Assembly (NCBI GenBank): GCA_039714715.1
Contig: JBDLIU010000203.1
Coordinates: forward strand, 1-8,277
Direction: 5' to 3'
Length of the DNA: 8,277 nucleotides
Origin: S012-113 sp039714715
GTDB lineage: Bacteria; Bacteroidota; Bacteroidia; Cytophagales; Cyclobacteriaceae
Shown here: positions 1-6,536 of the stretch, piece after piece
Layout: each line of letters begins with the position of its first letter
How positions within the stretch are numbered: the stretch's first letter is position 1
Notes under the pieces: model-generated
The model's input: only the letters and a program-made list of their open reading frames with translations
The model's database searches: none
What the model was told of the DNA's origin: nothing
Translations under genes and position numbers: made by a program

Positions 1-677
1 ACCACCAGGCGGAATCCCTCACCGTGGATAGTAAGAATTTTCACCTTCTCATCTCTGCTTAAGAGTTTTCTGAGTTTAGTAATGTATACATCCATGCTCC
101 TTGAATTGAAATAACTGTCATCTCCCCAGATTATTTTGAGTGCCGCACTTCTATCCAGTATTTTATTCTTGCTCTGGCATAACAATAAAAGCAAACTGGC
201 CTCTTTGGATGTTAGCTTTTGAGGAGTGCCATCATACTCAAGTTTCTGGCTTGTATAATCAAATTCAAAATTGCCAATGGTGAACCTATCTCTTTTCAAT
301 TCTCCCTTATCTGCTCTTCTTAAGATTGCCAGGAGGCGAAGATTCAGCTCTTCCATACTGAAAGGTTTCTTTATATAATCATCAGCTCCCATCTGCAATC
401 CCTTCAATGTGTCTTCCTGCTGAGATCTTGCCGTTAGAAAAATAAATGGGATTTGTGGATTCTTAGCCCTGATTTCTTTGCTAACCATGAATCCATCTTT
501 CTTAGGCATCATGATATCAAGGATGCAAAGATCGAATTGATGCTTGTCGAACTCCTCAACCGCTTCCTGCCCATCTCTCGCTAATACTGAATTGTACCCT
601 TTTAATTCGAGATACTCTTTTAATATCTGACCTAAATTAAGATCATCTTCTGCTATCAAGAGATTATACTGCTTCAT
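1..677 (-). CDS. OmpR-family response regulator, C-terminal end cut by window edge
   Basis: DNA-binding response regulator that should be phosphorylated by the histidine kinase encoded immediately upstream. My translation gives 225 residues before the window edge. The receiver domain (about 1-115) has the acidic pair D11/D12, phospho-acceptor D54 in CILDIMMPKKDG, T82 in FIFLTARS and K104 in YIKKPF. A winged-helix effector domain (about 128-225) follows, with the typical late motif VYITKLRKLL and the closing IHGEGFRLVV. OmpR-type regulators usually stop within a few residues of that motif, so only the last residues are missing. The ATG overlaps the kinase's TGA as ATGA, which implies translational coupling and a shared mRNA. 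It resembles Bacteroides RprY-type regulators. The target genes cannot be told from this window. Confidence 0.95.
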   Translation of the reverse strand, partial: MKQYNLLIAEDDLNLGQILKEYLELKGYNSVLARDGQEAVEEFDKHQFDLCILDIMMPKKDGFMVSKEIRAKNPQIPFIFLTARSQQEDTLKGLQMGADDYIKKPFSMEELNLRLLAILRRADKGELKRDRFTIGNFEFDYTSQKLEYDGTPQKLTSKEASLLLLLCQSKNKILDRSAALKIIWGDDSYFNSRSMDVYITKLRKLLSRDEKVKILTIHGEGFRLV

Positions 678-2248
678 TTTTCTATGGATAGGATTACTGT
701 AAACTTACTGCCTTTATTTACCTGAGAAGTTACTTTTATTTCACCTTCATGTGCTTCAACAACATATTTAACATAGTTCAGGCCAAGGCCAAACCCCTTT
801 ACATCATGAAGGTTGCCAGTTGGCACCCTGTAAAATTTGTCGAAAATCTGTTGTTGCTGAGGCCTGGTCAGCCCTATCCCTTTATCACTTACTGCAATAG
901 TTAGCTTGTTCCCTTTAGTGTAGCTTTCAATCCTGATCTCTGGTTCATCTTTTGAGTACTTGATAGCGTTATCCAGTAAATTAAAAACAGCATTTGAAAG
1001 ATGCATTTCATCTGCAAGAATCATAATATCATTCGAATCAAGCGCAACGTCCAATTTGCCATTGCGTTCTTCAACCTGAAACTTAGCCCTGTCAACAGCG
1101 ACATTGATAATTTTATTAACCTCGGTTAACTTTTTATTTAAGTCCAGCTTATTCCTATCCATTGAAGCCAACTGCAATACTTTCTCTACCTGCGAACCCA
1201 AACGCTTACTCTCCTGTTGAATTACCCCAACATAACGCAGCATGGTATCTCTTGAAGAATGAACCACCTCTTCCTGTAGCGCTTCAGTTGCTAAAGTAAC
1301 TGTGGCAATTGGTGTCTTAAACTCGTGTGTCATGTTGTTAATAAAATCATTCTTTAGTTCCGCCACTTTTTTCTGACGAATGATCTTATAAATCACATAT
1401 GAAAATGTTCCAATAATTATCAGGATGAAAACTACGGAGGTAAGCAGTGAAGCCCATATATCCTTTAACAAATAGCTACTTTTTTCTGGGAAGTTTACCA
1501 ATAAAGACAGGTTATTGGCCATCAGGTCATTGGGAAAAAGAGATGCCCTTAAGGTGGTATTTAATAGTTCTTCAGGATTCGATGCCTGTATAACCTTGAA
1601 ACTTGTTTCTCTTGCATCATACACAGCAAACTCATATTTCAGCCTAATGCCTTTATTATTAAATTCTTCTTGTAAGAGGCTGTCAATTACTAATGGATGA
1701 ACCCTGAGTGGTCTCTTTATTTCGTAGTACATCATCTCCTCTACCACCCTTGTAAAAACTTCTTTCTTTTTGTGAAGACGATCAGGAAGTACATTTTTGC
1801 CTGTTGTATCGTCATCTTCTTCTATAATAATTTTAATATCAATATCAGACAGTGATGTATCACTAAGAAACTTAACATGCTCACTACTTGAATCATTCTC
1901 TACAACAATTTTTACCACCCGGTTATCGTTGCTGTTAATTTTCATCTGGTTTAGTTTACCATCTCTCCCGGAACTTTTCACCTGGTAATCATATACCACA
2001 AAGGAGGTGTCTTTGTTTGATCGGCTGGAAGAAGACCCAAAAAATGCAAAACTGTTGGCCGCCACCACTGCCATCTCGTTACGCTCGAGCTTCTGAGCTA
2101 CCAGTTGCATCGATTCCAGAGCATCTTTTTCAAGTCGCTCATTACTTAATTTGATTACACTGCCTATCCAATAAAGCTGGAACCAGCTCAAGCCTACCAG
2201 TGCAATGGCCATCAGGGTAACTACTATCCAAATCGTGTTCTTCTTCAC
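674..2248 (-). CDS. Membrane sensor histidine kinase (two-component system)
   Basis: A 524-residue transmembrane sensor kinase, partner of the response regulator it overlaps by 4 bases. A first membrane helix (about 6-29) and a second (about 268-290) enclose a periplasmic sensor region of about 235 residues that I cannot assign to a known sensor fold. It contains a Ser/Asn-rich stretch and an acidic patch (IIIEEDDDTTG, 140-150). The HisKA domain follows with phospho-acceptor H308 in NNMTHEFKTPIAT. The HATPase_c domain has the N box around N423/N427 (FNLLDNAIKYS), G1 box DKGIGL (455-460), F box FDKFYR (469-474) and G2 box GFGLGL (485-490), so it should be fully active. The start is GTG at 2246-2248: an in-frame TGA lies two codons upstream, and the next internal ATG (residue 13) would cut into the first helix. 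It resembles RprX-type kinases of Bacteroidota. The signal sensed is unknown. Confidence 0.95.
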   Translation of the reverse strand: MKKNTIWIVVTLMAIALVGLSWFQLYWIGSVIKLSNERLEKDALESMQLVAQKLERNEMAVVAANSFAFFGSSSSRSNKDTSFVVYDYQVKSSGRDGKLNQMKINSNDNRVVKIVVENDSSSEHVKFLSDTSLSDIDIKIIIEEDDDTTGKNVLPDRLHKKKEVFTRVVEEMMYYEIKRPLRVHPLVIDSLLQEEFNNKGIRLKYEFAVYDARETSFKVIQASNPEELLNTTLRASLFPNDLMANNLSLLVNFPEKSSYLLKDIWASLLTSVVFILIIIGTFSYVIYKIIRQKKVAELKNDFINNMTHEFKTPIATVTLATEALQEEVVHSSRDTMLRYVGVIQQESKRLGSQVEKVLQLASMDRNKLDLNKKLTEVNKIINVAVDRAKFQVEERNGKLDVALDSNDIMILADEMHLSNAVFNLLDNAIKYSKDEPEIRIESYTKGNKLTIAVSDKGIGLTRPQQQQIFDKFYRVPTGNLHDVKGFGLGLNYVKYVVEAHEGEIKVTSQVNKGSKFTVILSIEK

Positions 2249-2256
2249 AAATCAGC

Positions 2257-2273
2257 TTTGTTTACATAACAAA
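2257..2273. repeat. Perfect 6-5-6 inverted repeat over the kinase promoter
   Basis: TTTGTT and AACAAA form a perfect inverted repeat separated by five bases (TACAT). It overlaps the -7 candidate at 2270-2277 and lies between it and the GTG start. Its position suits an operator for a regulator of the two-component operon. The arms are simple and AT-rich, so chance is a real alternative. Confidence 0.3.
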
Positions 2274-2277
2274 ACTA
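2270..2277 (-). promoter_or_regulatory. Candidate -7 promoter element of the kinase/regulator pair
   Basis: Read on the minus strand this is TAGTTTTG, an exact match to the Bacteroidota -7 consensus TAnnTTTG. It lies about 20 bases upstream of the GTG start, which would give a short leader. I could not find a clear TTG/TTTG -33 partner at the usual distance, so this remains a candidate. Confidence 0.4.
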
Positions 2278-2335
2278 CGTGAATAGTGCTTCGGGAGTTT
2301 AATTTTAACATTTTTTAACCAACAGAAACAACCTC

Positions 2336-3511
2336 CTACATGAATTTTAAACAAACCGGTGTAGGTGTTTTAGTTTCAACAGGATTGTCATTCAGCAAGC
2401 CCGTTTGTGGATCAATCTTAAAAGTGAACACATTACTGGTATTCTGATTAGCAACAAGCAAATATGCTCCTGCAGGGTCAATTACAAAGCTACGGGGACC
2501 ATTTCCAAAAGTTGATTGATGGCCTCTCAGCTTAAGTGAACCATCACTAGTTGATATCTCATAAATTGCAATATTGTTAACCTTTCCCCGATTAGAGGCA
2601 TAAAGATACTTACCTGATGGGTGGATCTGAATATCTGCACATGCTGCAAATTCTTCAGATCCCTCAGGAAGAGTAGATATTGTTTGAAATTCTGACAATC
2701 CTCCTGAAACATCAACATTGAAGCCAGTAATTGTGCCCGAGAGTTCATTTATTACATAGGCTGTGTTTAGTTCAGGATGAAAAGTCATATGCCTGGGGCC
2801 TGTACCCGGCACTAAATTAGTGCCTGGTTCAACAGGAATTAATTCTTTTTCAGTTGTATCAATCTTATAGGAAAAAATCTGGTCAGCACCTAAATCGACA
2901 GCATAAGCCAGATTGTTGTTACGGCTAGTTATTATCATATGAGCATGAGGCCCTTTTTGTCTGTCAGTTGGGCCACTCCCTTGATGTTCAATTATACTGT
3001 TCGTTTTTCCAATCGAGCCATCCTCCTTTAAAGGAAACATTGACACTGATCCTCCATAGTTGGCTACCAACGCAAACTCACCTGTAGCATCAATGCTAAT
3101 ATGGCACGGCCAATCACCGCCCGATGAAACCTGGTTAATCAAAGATAATTCTGCCGTTACCGGGTCTACTTTAAAGGCGCTGACAGATCCAGTGATATCA
3201 TCACCCTCTCCGCCAGTTTCATTCACAGCATATACAAATTCTTTAGACGGATGAACCGCAAGGTAAGAAGGATTAATAATCTTTGGAGAGGTGCTTGAGT
3301 AAGTAAGTGCTCCGGTTTCAGTATTAAATTTATAGACATAGATTCCTTCCGCATGAGCTTCTGTTTCAGTATAGGTGCCAACGAAAAGTATGATATCTTC
3401 TCTTACAATTTCAGCTCCTTTCTCTTTTTCTGTAGTCCTTTTTGAGCAGCCAGCACCTACCATAAGGACAAGTGCTATAACCACTGCAATCCTTCTATTT
3501 TTAATCAACAT
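2336..3511 (-). CDS. Exported lactonase-family beta-propeller lipoprotein (6-phosphogluconolactonase-like)
   Basis: A 391-residue member of the lactonase family (PF10282; relatives of E. coli Pgl), predicted to fold as a seven-bladed propeller. Residues 1-22 look like a lipoprotein signal: MLIKNRR, a hydrophobic core, then VGAGC with C22 as the lipidation site. The mature protein should sit in a membrane facing the periplasm. Repeated blade motifs are visible: FVGTYTE (43-49), PSYLAVHPS (81-89), PCHISIDATGEFALVANYGG (135-154), GPHAHMI (187-193), PGTGPRHMTFHP (235-246), ADIQIHPSGKYLYASNRG (292-309) and GNGPRSFVIDPAGAYLLVAN (336-355). Family members open sugar or other lactones. The exported location argues against a role in the cytosolic pentose phosphate pathway, so the substrate is unknown. 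It is divergent from the neighbouring oxidoreductase and lies 87 bp upstream of the kinase on the same strand, so partial co-transcription is possible. Confidence 0.88.
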   Translation of the reverse strand: MLIKNRRIAVVIALVLMVGAGCSKRTTEKEKGAEIVREDIILFVGTYTETEAHAEGIYVYKFNTETGALTYSSTSPKIINPSYLAVHPSKEFVYAVNETGGEGDDITGSVSAFKVDPVTAELSLINQVSSGGDWPCHISIDATGEFALVANYGGSVSMFPLKEDGSIGKTNSIIEHQGSGPTDRQKGPHAHMIITSRNNNLAYAVDLGADQIFSYKIDTTEKELIPVEPGTNLVPGTGPRHMTFHPELNTAYVINELSGTITGFNVDVSGGLSEFQTISTLPEGSEEFAACADIQIHPSGKYLYASNRGKVNNIAIYEISTSDGSLKLRGHQSTFGNGPRSFVIDPAGAYLLVANQNTSNVFTFKIDPQTGLLNDNPVETKTPTPVCLKFM

Positions 3512-3586
3512 ATTTAGCCTTATAATTTCTAATGCAATCTATCGAATTAATATTTAATGAGGTTGATCCTTCTTTCGGATTATTCC

Positions 3587-3594
3587 CAAACTTA
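3587..3594 (-). promoter_or_regulatory. Candidate -7 promoter element of the lactonase gene
   Basis: On the minus strand this reads TAAGTTTG, an exact TAnnTTTG match, 75 bases upstream of the lactonase ATG. No clear TTG/TTTG -33 box is found at the normal distance. The lactonase leader would be about 65-70 bases. Confidence 0.4.
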
Positions 3595-3610
3595 GAATTT
3601 ATCCCTGTTA

Positions 3611-3642
3611 TTTGATCTTGATCGATCAGTTTGCTATACTTA
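3611..3642 (+). promoter_or_regulatory. Candidate promoter of the oxidoreductase gene, with an internal palindrome
   Basis: TTTG at 3611-3614 and TATACTTA at 3635-3642 are separated by 20 bases, a plausible but imperfect -33/-7 pair. The -7 box ends only eight bases before the ATG at 3651, so the mRNA would be nearly leaderless. The perfect palindrome TGATCGATCA (3619-3628) lies between the two boxes, where a bound protein would block polymerase. This is weak evidence overall. Confidence 0.3.
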
Positions 3643-3650
3643 TATAACAA

Positions 3651-4715
3651 ATGAAAGATAACATAAATGTAGGCTTAATAGGATATGGAATGGCCGGACA
3701 GGTATTCCATGCCCCTATGATTAACAGTATTCCCTGTCTAGAGCTCAAGAAAATCAGGGAGACTAAACATGACAATATAGACCTGGCTTTAAACAGATAC
3801 CCTTCAACTACTATTGTTGGTGAATCAGAAGCGATCTTCTCGGATCCTGACATTGATCTGGTGGTTATAGCAGCATCAAACACATTTCATTATCCGCTGG
3901 CAAAGCAAGCCTTATTAAGTGGCAAACATGTGGTGGTAGATAAACCGTTCACAAATACTGTTAATGAAGCTGATGAATTAATTGAGATAGCCAAAAGAGA
4001 AAATAAGCTCCTTTCAGTATATCATAACAGACGTTATGATAGTGGTGTAAGAACCGTTCGAAAGATATTGGATGAGAACATTTTAGGTCGGTTGGTAGAA
4101 GTTGAAATTCACTTTGATAGGTTCCGGCCTAACTTAAAGGAAAATGCCTGGCGAGAAAAAGATCTTCCGGGATCAGGGATTCTTTATGATCTGGGGTCTC
4201 ATTTAATAGATCAGGCGCTGATTTTCTTCGGAAGACCTGAATCTATTAATGCTGATATACAAATTCAGCGAGCAGGAGCTGAGGTGGATGATTATTTCCA
4301 GGTCGAATTATTTTACGATCGCCTGAAAATAATACTCAAGTCCGGTATGTTAGTAAAAGAAGCAGGGCCTCAAACCGTTATTCATGGTGAAAAGGGCTCC
4401 TTCATTAAATATGGTCTTGATGTTCAGGAAGAAGCTTTAAAAGCCGGACAAATTCCTAATGAAATTGCTGACTGGGGAGTGGAGCCAGAAAACCTGCAGG
4501 GTAAATTGCACCTGGATTCAAATGGAGAAAGTGTTATTTCCAGAATTAAAAGCGAGCCCGGAGATTATCGGGATTATTATAAAAATATTTACCAAACCCT
4601 TTCCGGAGAAGCCGTTTTAGATGTTACGGCTGAGCAAGCTCGTGATGTAATTAAAATGATTGAGTTGGCAAGACAAAGCAGTAGTGAAGGTAGAACCATT
4701 TTACTTGATAAGTAA
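3651..4715 (+). CDS. Gfo/Idh/MocA-family NAD(P)-dependent oxidoreductase (IolW/YdgJ-like)
   Basis: A 354-residue cytosolic dehydrogenase of normal family length, probably acting on a sugar or inositol. The N-terminal Rossmann domain (about 1-125) has the dinucleotide motif GLIGYGMAG (8-16) and the family signature VVVDKPF with K98. The C-terminal substrate domain contains YDLGSHLIDQ, giving D180 and H184. With K98 these match in order and spacing the Lys-Asp-His set known from Bacillus inositol dehydrogenase (K97, D172, H176). YHNRRYDSG (124-132) is the variant typical of the scyllo-inositol dehydrogenase branch (IolW/YvaA, YdgJ), on which I base the subfamily guess. The ATG at 3651 places the Rossmann motif at the usual distance from the N terminus. 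It is divergent from the exported lactonase. A joint sugar-oxidation and lactone-opening role is conceivable, but the predicted compartments differ. Confidence 0.9.
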   Translation: MKDNINVGLIGYGMAGQVFHAPMINSIPCLELKKIRETKHDNIDLALNRYPSTTIVGESEAIFSDPDIDLVVIAASNTFHYPLAKQALLSGKHVVVDKPFTNTVNEADELIEIAKRENKLLSVYHNRRYDSGVRTVRKILDENILGRLVEVEIHFDRFRPNLKENAWREKDLPGSGILYDLGSHLIDQALIFFGRPESINADIQIQRAGAEVDDYFQVELFYDRLKIILKSGMLVKEAGPQTVIHGEKGSFIKYGLDVQEEALKAGQIPNEIADWGVEPENLQGKLHLDSNGESVISRIKSEPGDYRDYYKNIYQTLSGEAVLDVTAEQARDVIKMIELARQSSSEGRTILLDK

Positions 4716-4767
4716 AAACGGTGGACAGGTTTATCTTCCTGCCCTAATCATGGTGCATTTCTTCAAC

Positions 4768-4799
4768 TTGTAAACATTACAACAAAATTCTTACCTTTA
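4768..4799 (+). promoter_or_regulatory. Bacteroidota-type promoter of the small membrane protein gene
   Basis: TTG at 4768-4770 and TACCTTTA at 4792-4799 are separated by 21 bases. They match the TTG / TAnnTTTG pattern except for the last -7 base. Transcription would start a few bases before the ATG at 4819. The small gene is therefore probably transcribed on its own as well as by any read-through from the oxidoreductase gene. Confidence 0.5.
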
Positions 4800-4818
4800 T
4801 GACACTAACTTAACAACT

Positions 4819-5034
4819 ATGAAAAAGGAGAAATTACAAGCAATCATTTTTATCCTGGTAGGTGCGTTTTTTATTTACTGGGCACAAACACATTCACCCA
4901 AAGCCGGTATTGGTAATATGATAGGTAATGAGCTATCCGGATCGTACACCATGAACGAGACCTGGTACTACCTTACCCTGGTTATTGGAGCCGCCTTAGC
5001 AATAGTAGGTGTAGTAAGGTTTGTTAAAAAATAG
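4819..5034 (+). CDS. Small two-helix membrane protein (DUF3185-like)
   Basis: A 71-residue inner-membrane protein of unknown function. A short basic N terminus (MKKEK) leads into a helix at about 6-23 (LQAIIFILVGAFFIYWA). A polar loop (24-48) with the segment ELSGSYTMNETW is followed by a second helix at about 50-67 (YYLTLVIGAALAIVGVVRF), and the protein ends in VKK, so both termini are probably cytosolic. The layout, and the way the pre-helix segment E-x-S-x-x-Y/F-T aligns from memory with EVSRAFTG-type sequences, suggest the DUF3185 family, but I could not check this. It has its own promoter, and its start lies 103 bp past the oxidoreductase stop. It is convergent with the sulfur operon. 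Confidence 0.75.
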   Translation: MKKEKLQAIIFILVGAFFIYWAQTHSPKAGIGNMIGNELSGSYTMNETWYYLTLVIGAALAIVGVVRFVKK

Positions 5035-5065
5035 CACAACTAAGGGCGGATTGTAAAATCACCAT

Positions 5066-5098
5066 AAAAAAATCCCCTCCGCGGTCAGCGGAGAGGAT
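5066..5098 (-). terminator. Intrinsic terminator of the minus-strand sulfur operon
   Basis: An 11-bp stem (5072-5082 with 5088-5098) surrounds a five-base loop. Read on the minus strand it is followed by a run of T (complement of the A run 5066-5072). The stem has one C/A mismatch (5076/5094) on the plus strand that becomes a G-U pair on the minus strand, and there is no T run on the plus side. Both facts orient it for the operon ending at 5258, about 160 bases upstream. The plus-strand gene ending at 5034 has no clear terminator of its own. Confidence 0.8.
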
Positions 5099-5257
5099 CC
5101 CTACAATCAACTTATCATTCTAACCCTCTATACCATCCTAAAAAAGGATGAACAATTAGGTAAACCCGGACTTTTAAAAAATAACCTATTAAAAAACTGT
5201 CCGGAATAAACGAACTCAAGTATAACCTTTACTCTCCCAGCATTTCCGGGAGAAAAA
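5099..5257 (-). other. Hairpin-rich 3' untranslated region of the sulfur operon
   Basis: No gene is visible between the last stop codon and the terminator. Three further inverted repeats are present. TCTCCC/GGGAGA at 5233-5253 gains a U-G pair and extends to 8 bp on the minus strand. CCGGAC/GTCCGG has arms 5166-5171 and 5199-5204. CATCCT/AGGATG at 5134-5150 has an A5 loop. None is followed by a T run. The first lies four bases after the stop and could protect the 3' end of the mRNA. Confidence 0.45.
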
Positions 5258-5878
5258 TCAGCAACCTCCTTCGGCTGCTTTCTTTTCTTTTTTTCTAACA
5301 ACCACCTTTTTAGGTTGTACAACAGGAGCTGTAACTTCACCTGAAGCAGCTGCAGCTATAATACCGGCATAATCATATGCTGGCATTTCTACATTGTAAG
5401 CTTCTTCATTTTCAAGTGTACCTTCATACAGCATATCGATGTATTCCATTCCTCCCATCATAATGCGAGTATTGGTATATCCTACCTGGTATAACACCAT
5501 CCATGGGGTAGTTACCTGCAATTCATCTTTGCCATAAAGAACCACCTGTAATGAGTCTTTCTGCCACTGATCAAATTGTTTCTTGCTATCCTTAGTTAAC
5601 AGCTTACCTGAAGGAATACTCACGGCATTGTCAAGGTGATAAACACTATAATCATGCTCACTCCGTATATCAACAAATACATAAGTTGAATCCCACACAA
5701 ACTCCATGGCTTCATCCGGAGTAATCGGTGTTGCCATCATAAGCTCAAATGCCATGTCGGCTGTTGCAATTTTATACTTATGTAATGGAGGTTTATAGAT
5801 TAATAGAGCAACGATTAAGACTGCTACTACAACTACTGTACCTATGGTGATTCGTTTCGTTCTTTTTAATTCTTCCAT
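5258..5878 (-). CDS. Membrane-anchored rhodanese-fold protein lacking the catalytic Cys, with C-terminal Cys tail (A)
   Basis: A 206-residue protein. After MEELKRTKR a single helix (about 10-28) should anchor it with the rest outside the cytoplasm. A rhodanese-like domain (about 50-150) shows FVDIRS (68-73), AVSIPSG and MGGMEYI (141-147). The active-site loop after QVVLY (111-115) reads GKDEL, so the C-x4-R catalytic loop of sulfurtransferases is absent and normal rhodanese activity is unlikely. An Ala/Val/Pro-rich linker (about 171-190) leads to the tail VVVRKKEKKAAEGGC (192-206). C206 is the only cysteine in the protein. The tail is identical to that of the next gene upstream, which ends 25 bp before this ATG. 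It is the last gene of the operon with NrfD and two YeeE/YedE subunits. A role as sulfane-sulfur carrier or scaffold is inferred from that context and is not shown by the family. Confidence 0.85.
   Translation of the reverse strand: MEELKRTKRITIGTVVVVAVLIVALLIYKPPLHKYKIATADMAFELMMATPITPDEAMEFVWDSTYVFVDIRSEHDYSVYHLDNAVSIPSGKLLTKDSKKQFDQWQKDSLQVVLYGKDELQVTTPWMVLYQVGYTNTRIMMGGMEYIDMLYEGTLENEEAYNVEMPAYDYAGIIAAAASGEVTAPVVQPKKVVVRKKEKKAAEGGC
5261..5305 (-). repeat. Shared C-terminal tail motif, copy A
   Basis: These 15 codons encode VVVRKKEKKAAEGGC, identical in protein sequence to copy B at 5907-5951. Six codons differ, all synonymously (GTT/GTA, AAA/AAG, GAA/GAG twice, GGA/GGT, TGC/TGT), and the stop codons differ too (TGA against TAA). 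Confidence 0.9.
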
Positions 5879-5903
5879 TTCTCTGGTTTTAAATTATCAA
5901 ACA

Positions 5904-6518
5904 TTAACAACCACCCTCGGCTGCTTTCTTCTCTTTCTTTCTTACAACCACATTTTTCTTAGCCACGGGAGCACTTGCTGCTCCTGCAGATGAACCACCA
6001 AAATAAATACTGGCAGCTCTTTCAAATGAGTATAATTCAAAAGCTTCTGATGAGGAAGTTTCGTCAGGGGGTGTTGGTTTAATAATTGTCCTAAACCATT
6101 CATTTAACCCACCTTTCATCACATAAAGGTTTTTATATCCTTTCTGTGCACTTAACATCCAGGCCTGGTCTGCATAGATATCACTGTTTGAATAAAACAC
6201 GATATCCATTGCATCCTGATCAATATAGCCTTCCCAATCAGGATTGGTTATCTCCTCAAGAGGAATGCTAAATGAACCTGGGATACTATATTCTTCGTTT
6301 TCATAGATGGTTCTTACATCAATGAGTAACAAGCTTGGATCTCTTTCTATTAATCGCTTGGCAATAAAGTGAGTAGAAAGATACCTCGACTGATCATTAG
6401 CCTCTAATAGCATTTGCTCAGGCTTAACAGGTATTTTTTCTCCTTTCTCTGGCAATTGCGTTAATCCAAACGCAACCACAACTAACAGAATTGATAAAAA
6501 TATATATCTTTTTGGCAT
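5904..6518 (-). CDS. Exported or anchored rhodanese-fold protein lacking the catalytic Cys, with C-terminal Cys tail (B)
   Basis: A 204-residue protein. MPKR and a hydrophobic stretch (about 5-19) form a signal peptide or anchor; I see no convincing signal peptidase site, so an anchor is somewhat likelier. The rhodanese-like domain (about 45-145) has LLIDVRT (64-70), SFSIPLEE (82-89) and the usual closing MKGGLNEW (134-141). The catalytic loop after DIVFY (105-109) reads SNSDI, so the active-site cysteine is missing here too. A Gly/Ser/Ala linker (174-186) precedes VVVRKKEKKAAEGGC (190-204), with C204 the sole cysteine. Outside the tail it shares only scattered positions with the downstream paralogue. 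It starts 18 bp after the YeeE-type gene's stop and has no Shine-Dalgarno sequence. An alternative is a structural, regulatory or ligand-binding rhodanese domain with no sulfur chemistry. Confidence 0.85.
   Translation of the reverse strand: MPKRYIFLSILLVVVAFGLTQLPEKGEKIPVKPEQMLLEANDQSRYLSTHFIAKRLIERDPSLLLIDVRTIYENEEYSIPGSFSIPLEEITNPDWEGYIDQDAMDIVFYSNSDIYADQAWMLSAQKGYKNLYVMKGGLNEWFRTIIKPTPPDETSSSEAFELYSFERAASIYFGGSSAGAASAPVAKKNVVVRKKEKKAAEGGC
5907..5951 (-). repeat. Shared C-terminal tail motif, copy B
   Basis: The second copy of the 15-residue basic, Cys-terminated tail, at the end of the upstream rhodanese-fold gene. In both proteins it follows a small-residue linker and a Lys-Lys pair. 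Confidence 0.9.
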
Positions 6519-6536
6519 TTTTTTATAGTTTAAATG

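Noticed and set aside
1515..1988. Short plus-strand open frames opposite the histidine kinase
   Set aside because: They lie antisense to a complete, motif-rich kinase gene, have no family resemblance and are Ser/Leu-rich shadows of its reverse frames.
2527..3557. Open frames overlapping the lactonase gene on both strands
   Set aside because: All are inside or antisense to a well-supported propeller gene and show no domain or start signal of their own.
3626..3883. Minus-strand frame opposite the start of the oxidoreductase
   Set aside because: It is antisense to the conserved Rossmann motif of a full-length gene.
4716..4760. Possible terminator after the oxidoreductase gene
   Set aside because: Only a four-base CAGG/CCTG stem without a T run is found.
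5128..5340. Minus-strand frame across the end of the last rhodanese-fold gene
   Set aside because: It overlaps the tail-coding segment in another frame and runs into the hairpin region. A frameshift is unlikely because the real frame ends in a tail conserved in a second gene.
5261..5951. The shared tail as a protein-sorting signal of the MYXO-CTERM or PEP-CTERM kind
   Set aside because: Those signals need a C-terminal hydrophobic helix followed by basic residues. Here the basic stretch precedes the Cys and there is no helix at the end.
5261..5951. The shared tail as a recent duplication or gene-conversion tract
   Set aside because: The DNA copies differ at six of fifteen codons, all synonymously, and the stop codons differ, which fits old divergence under protein-level selection.
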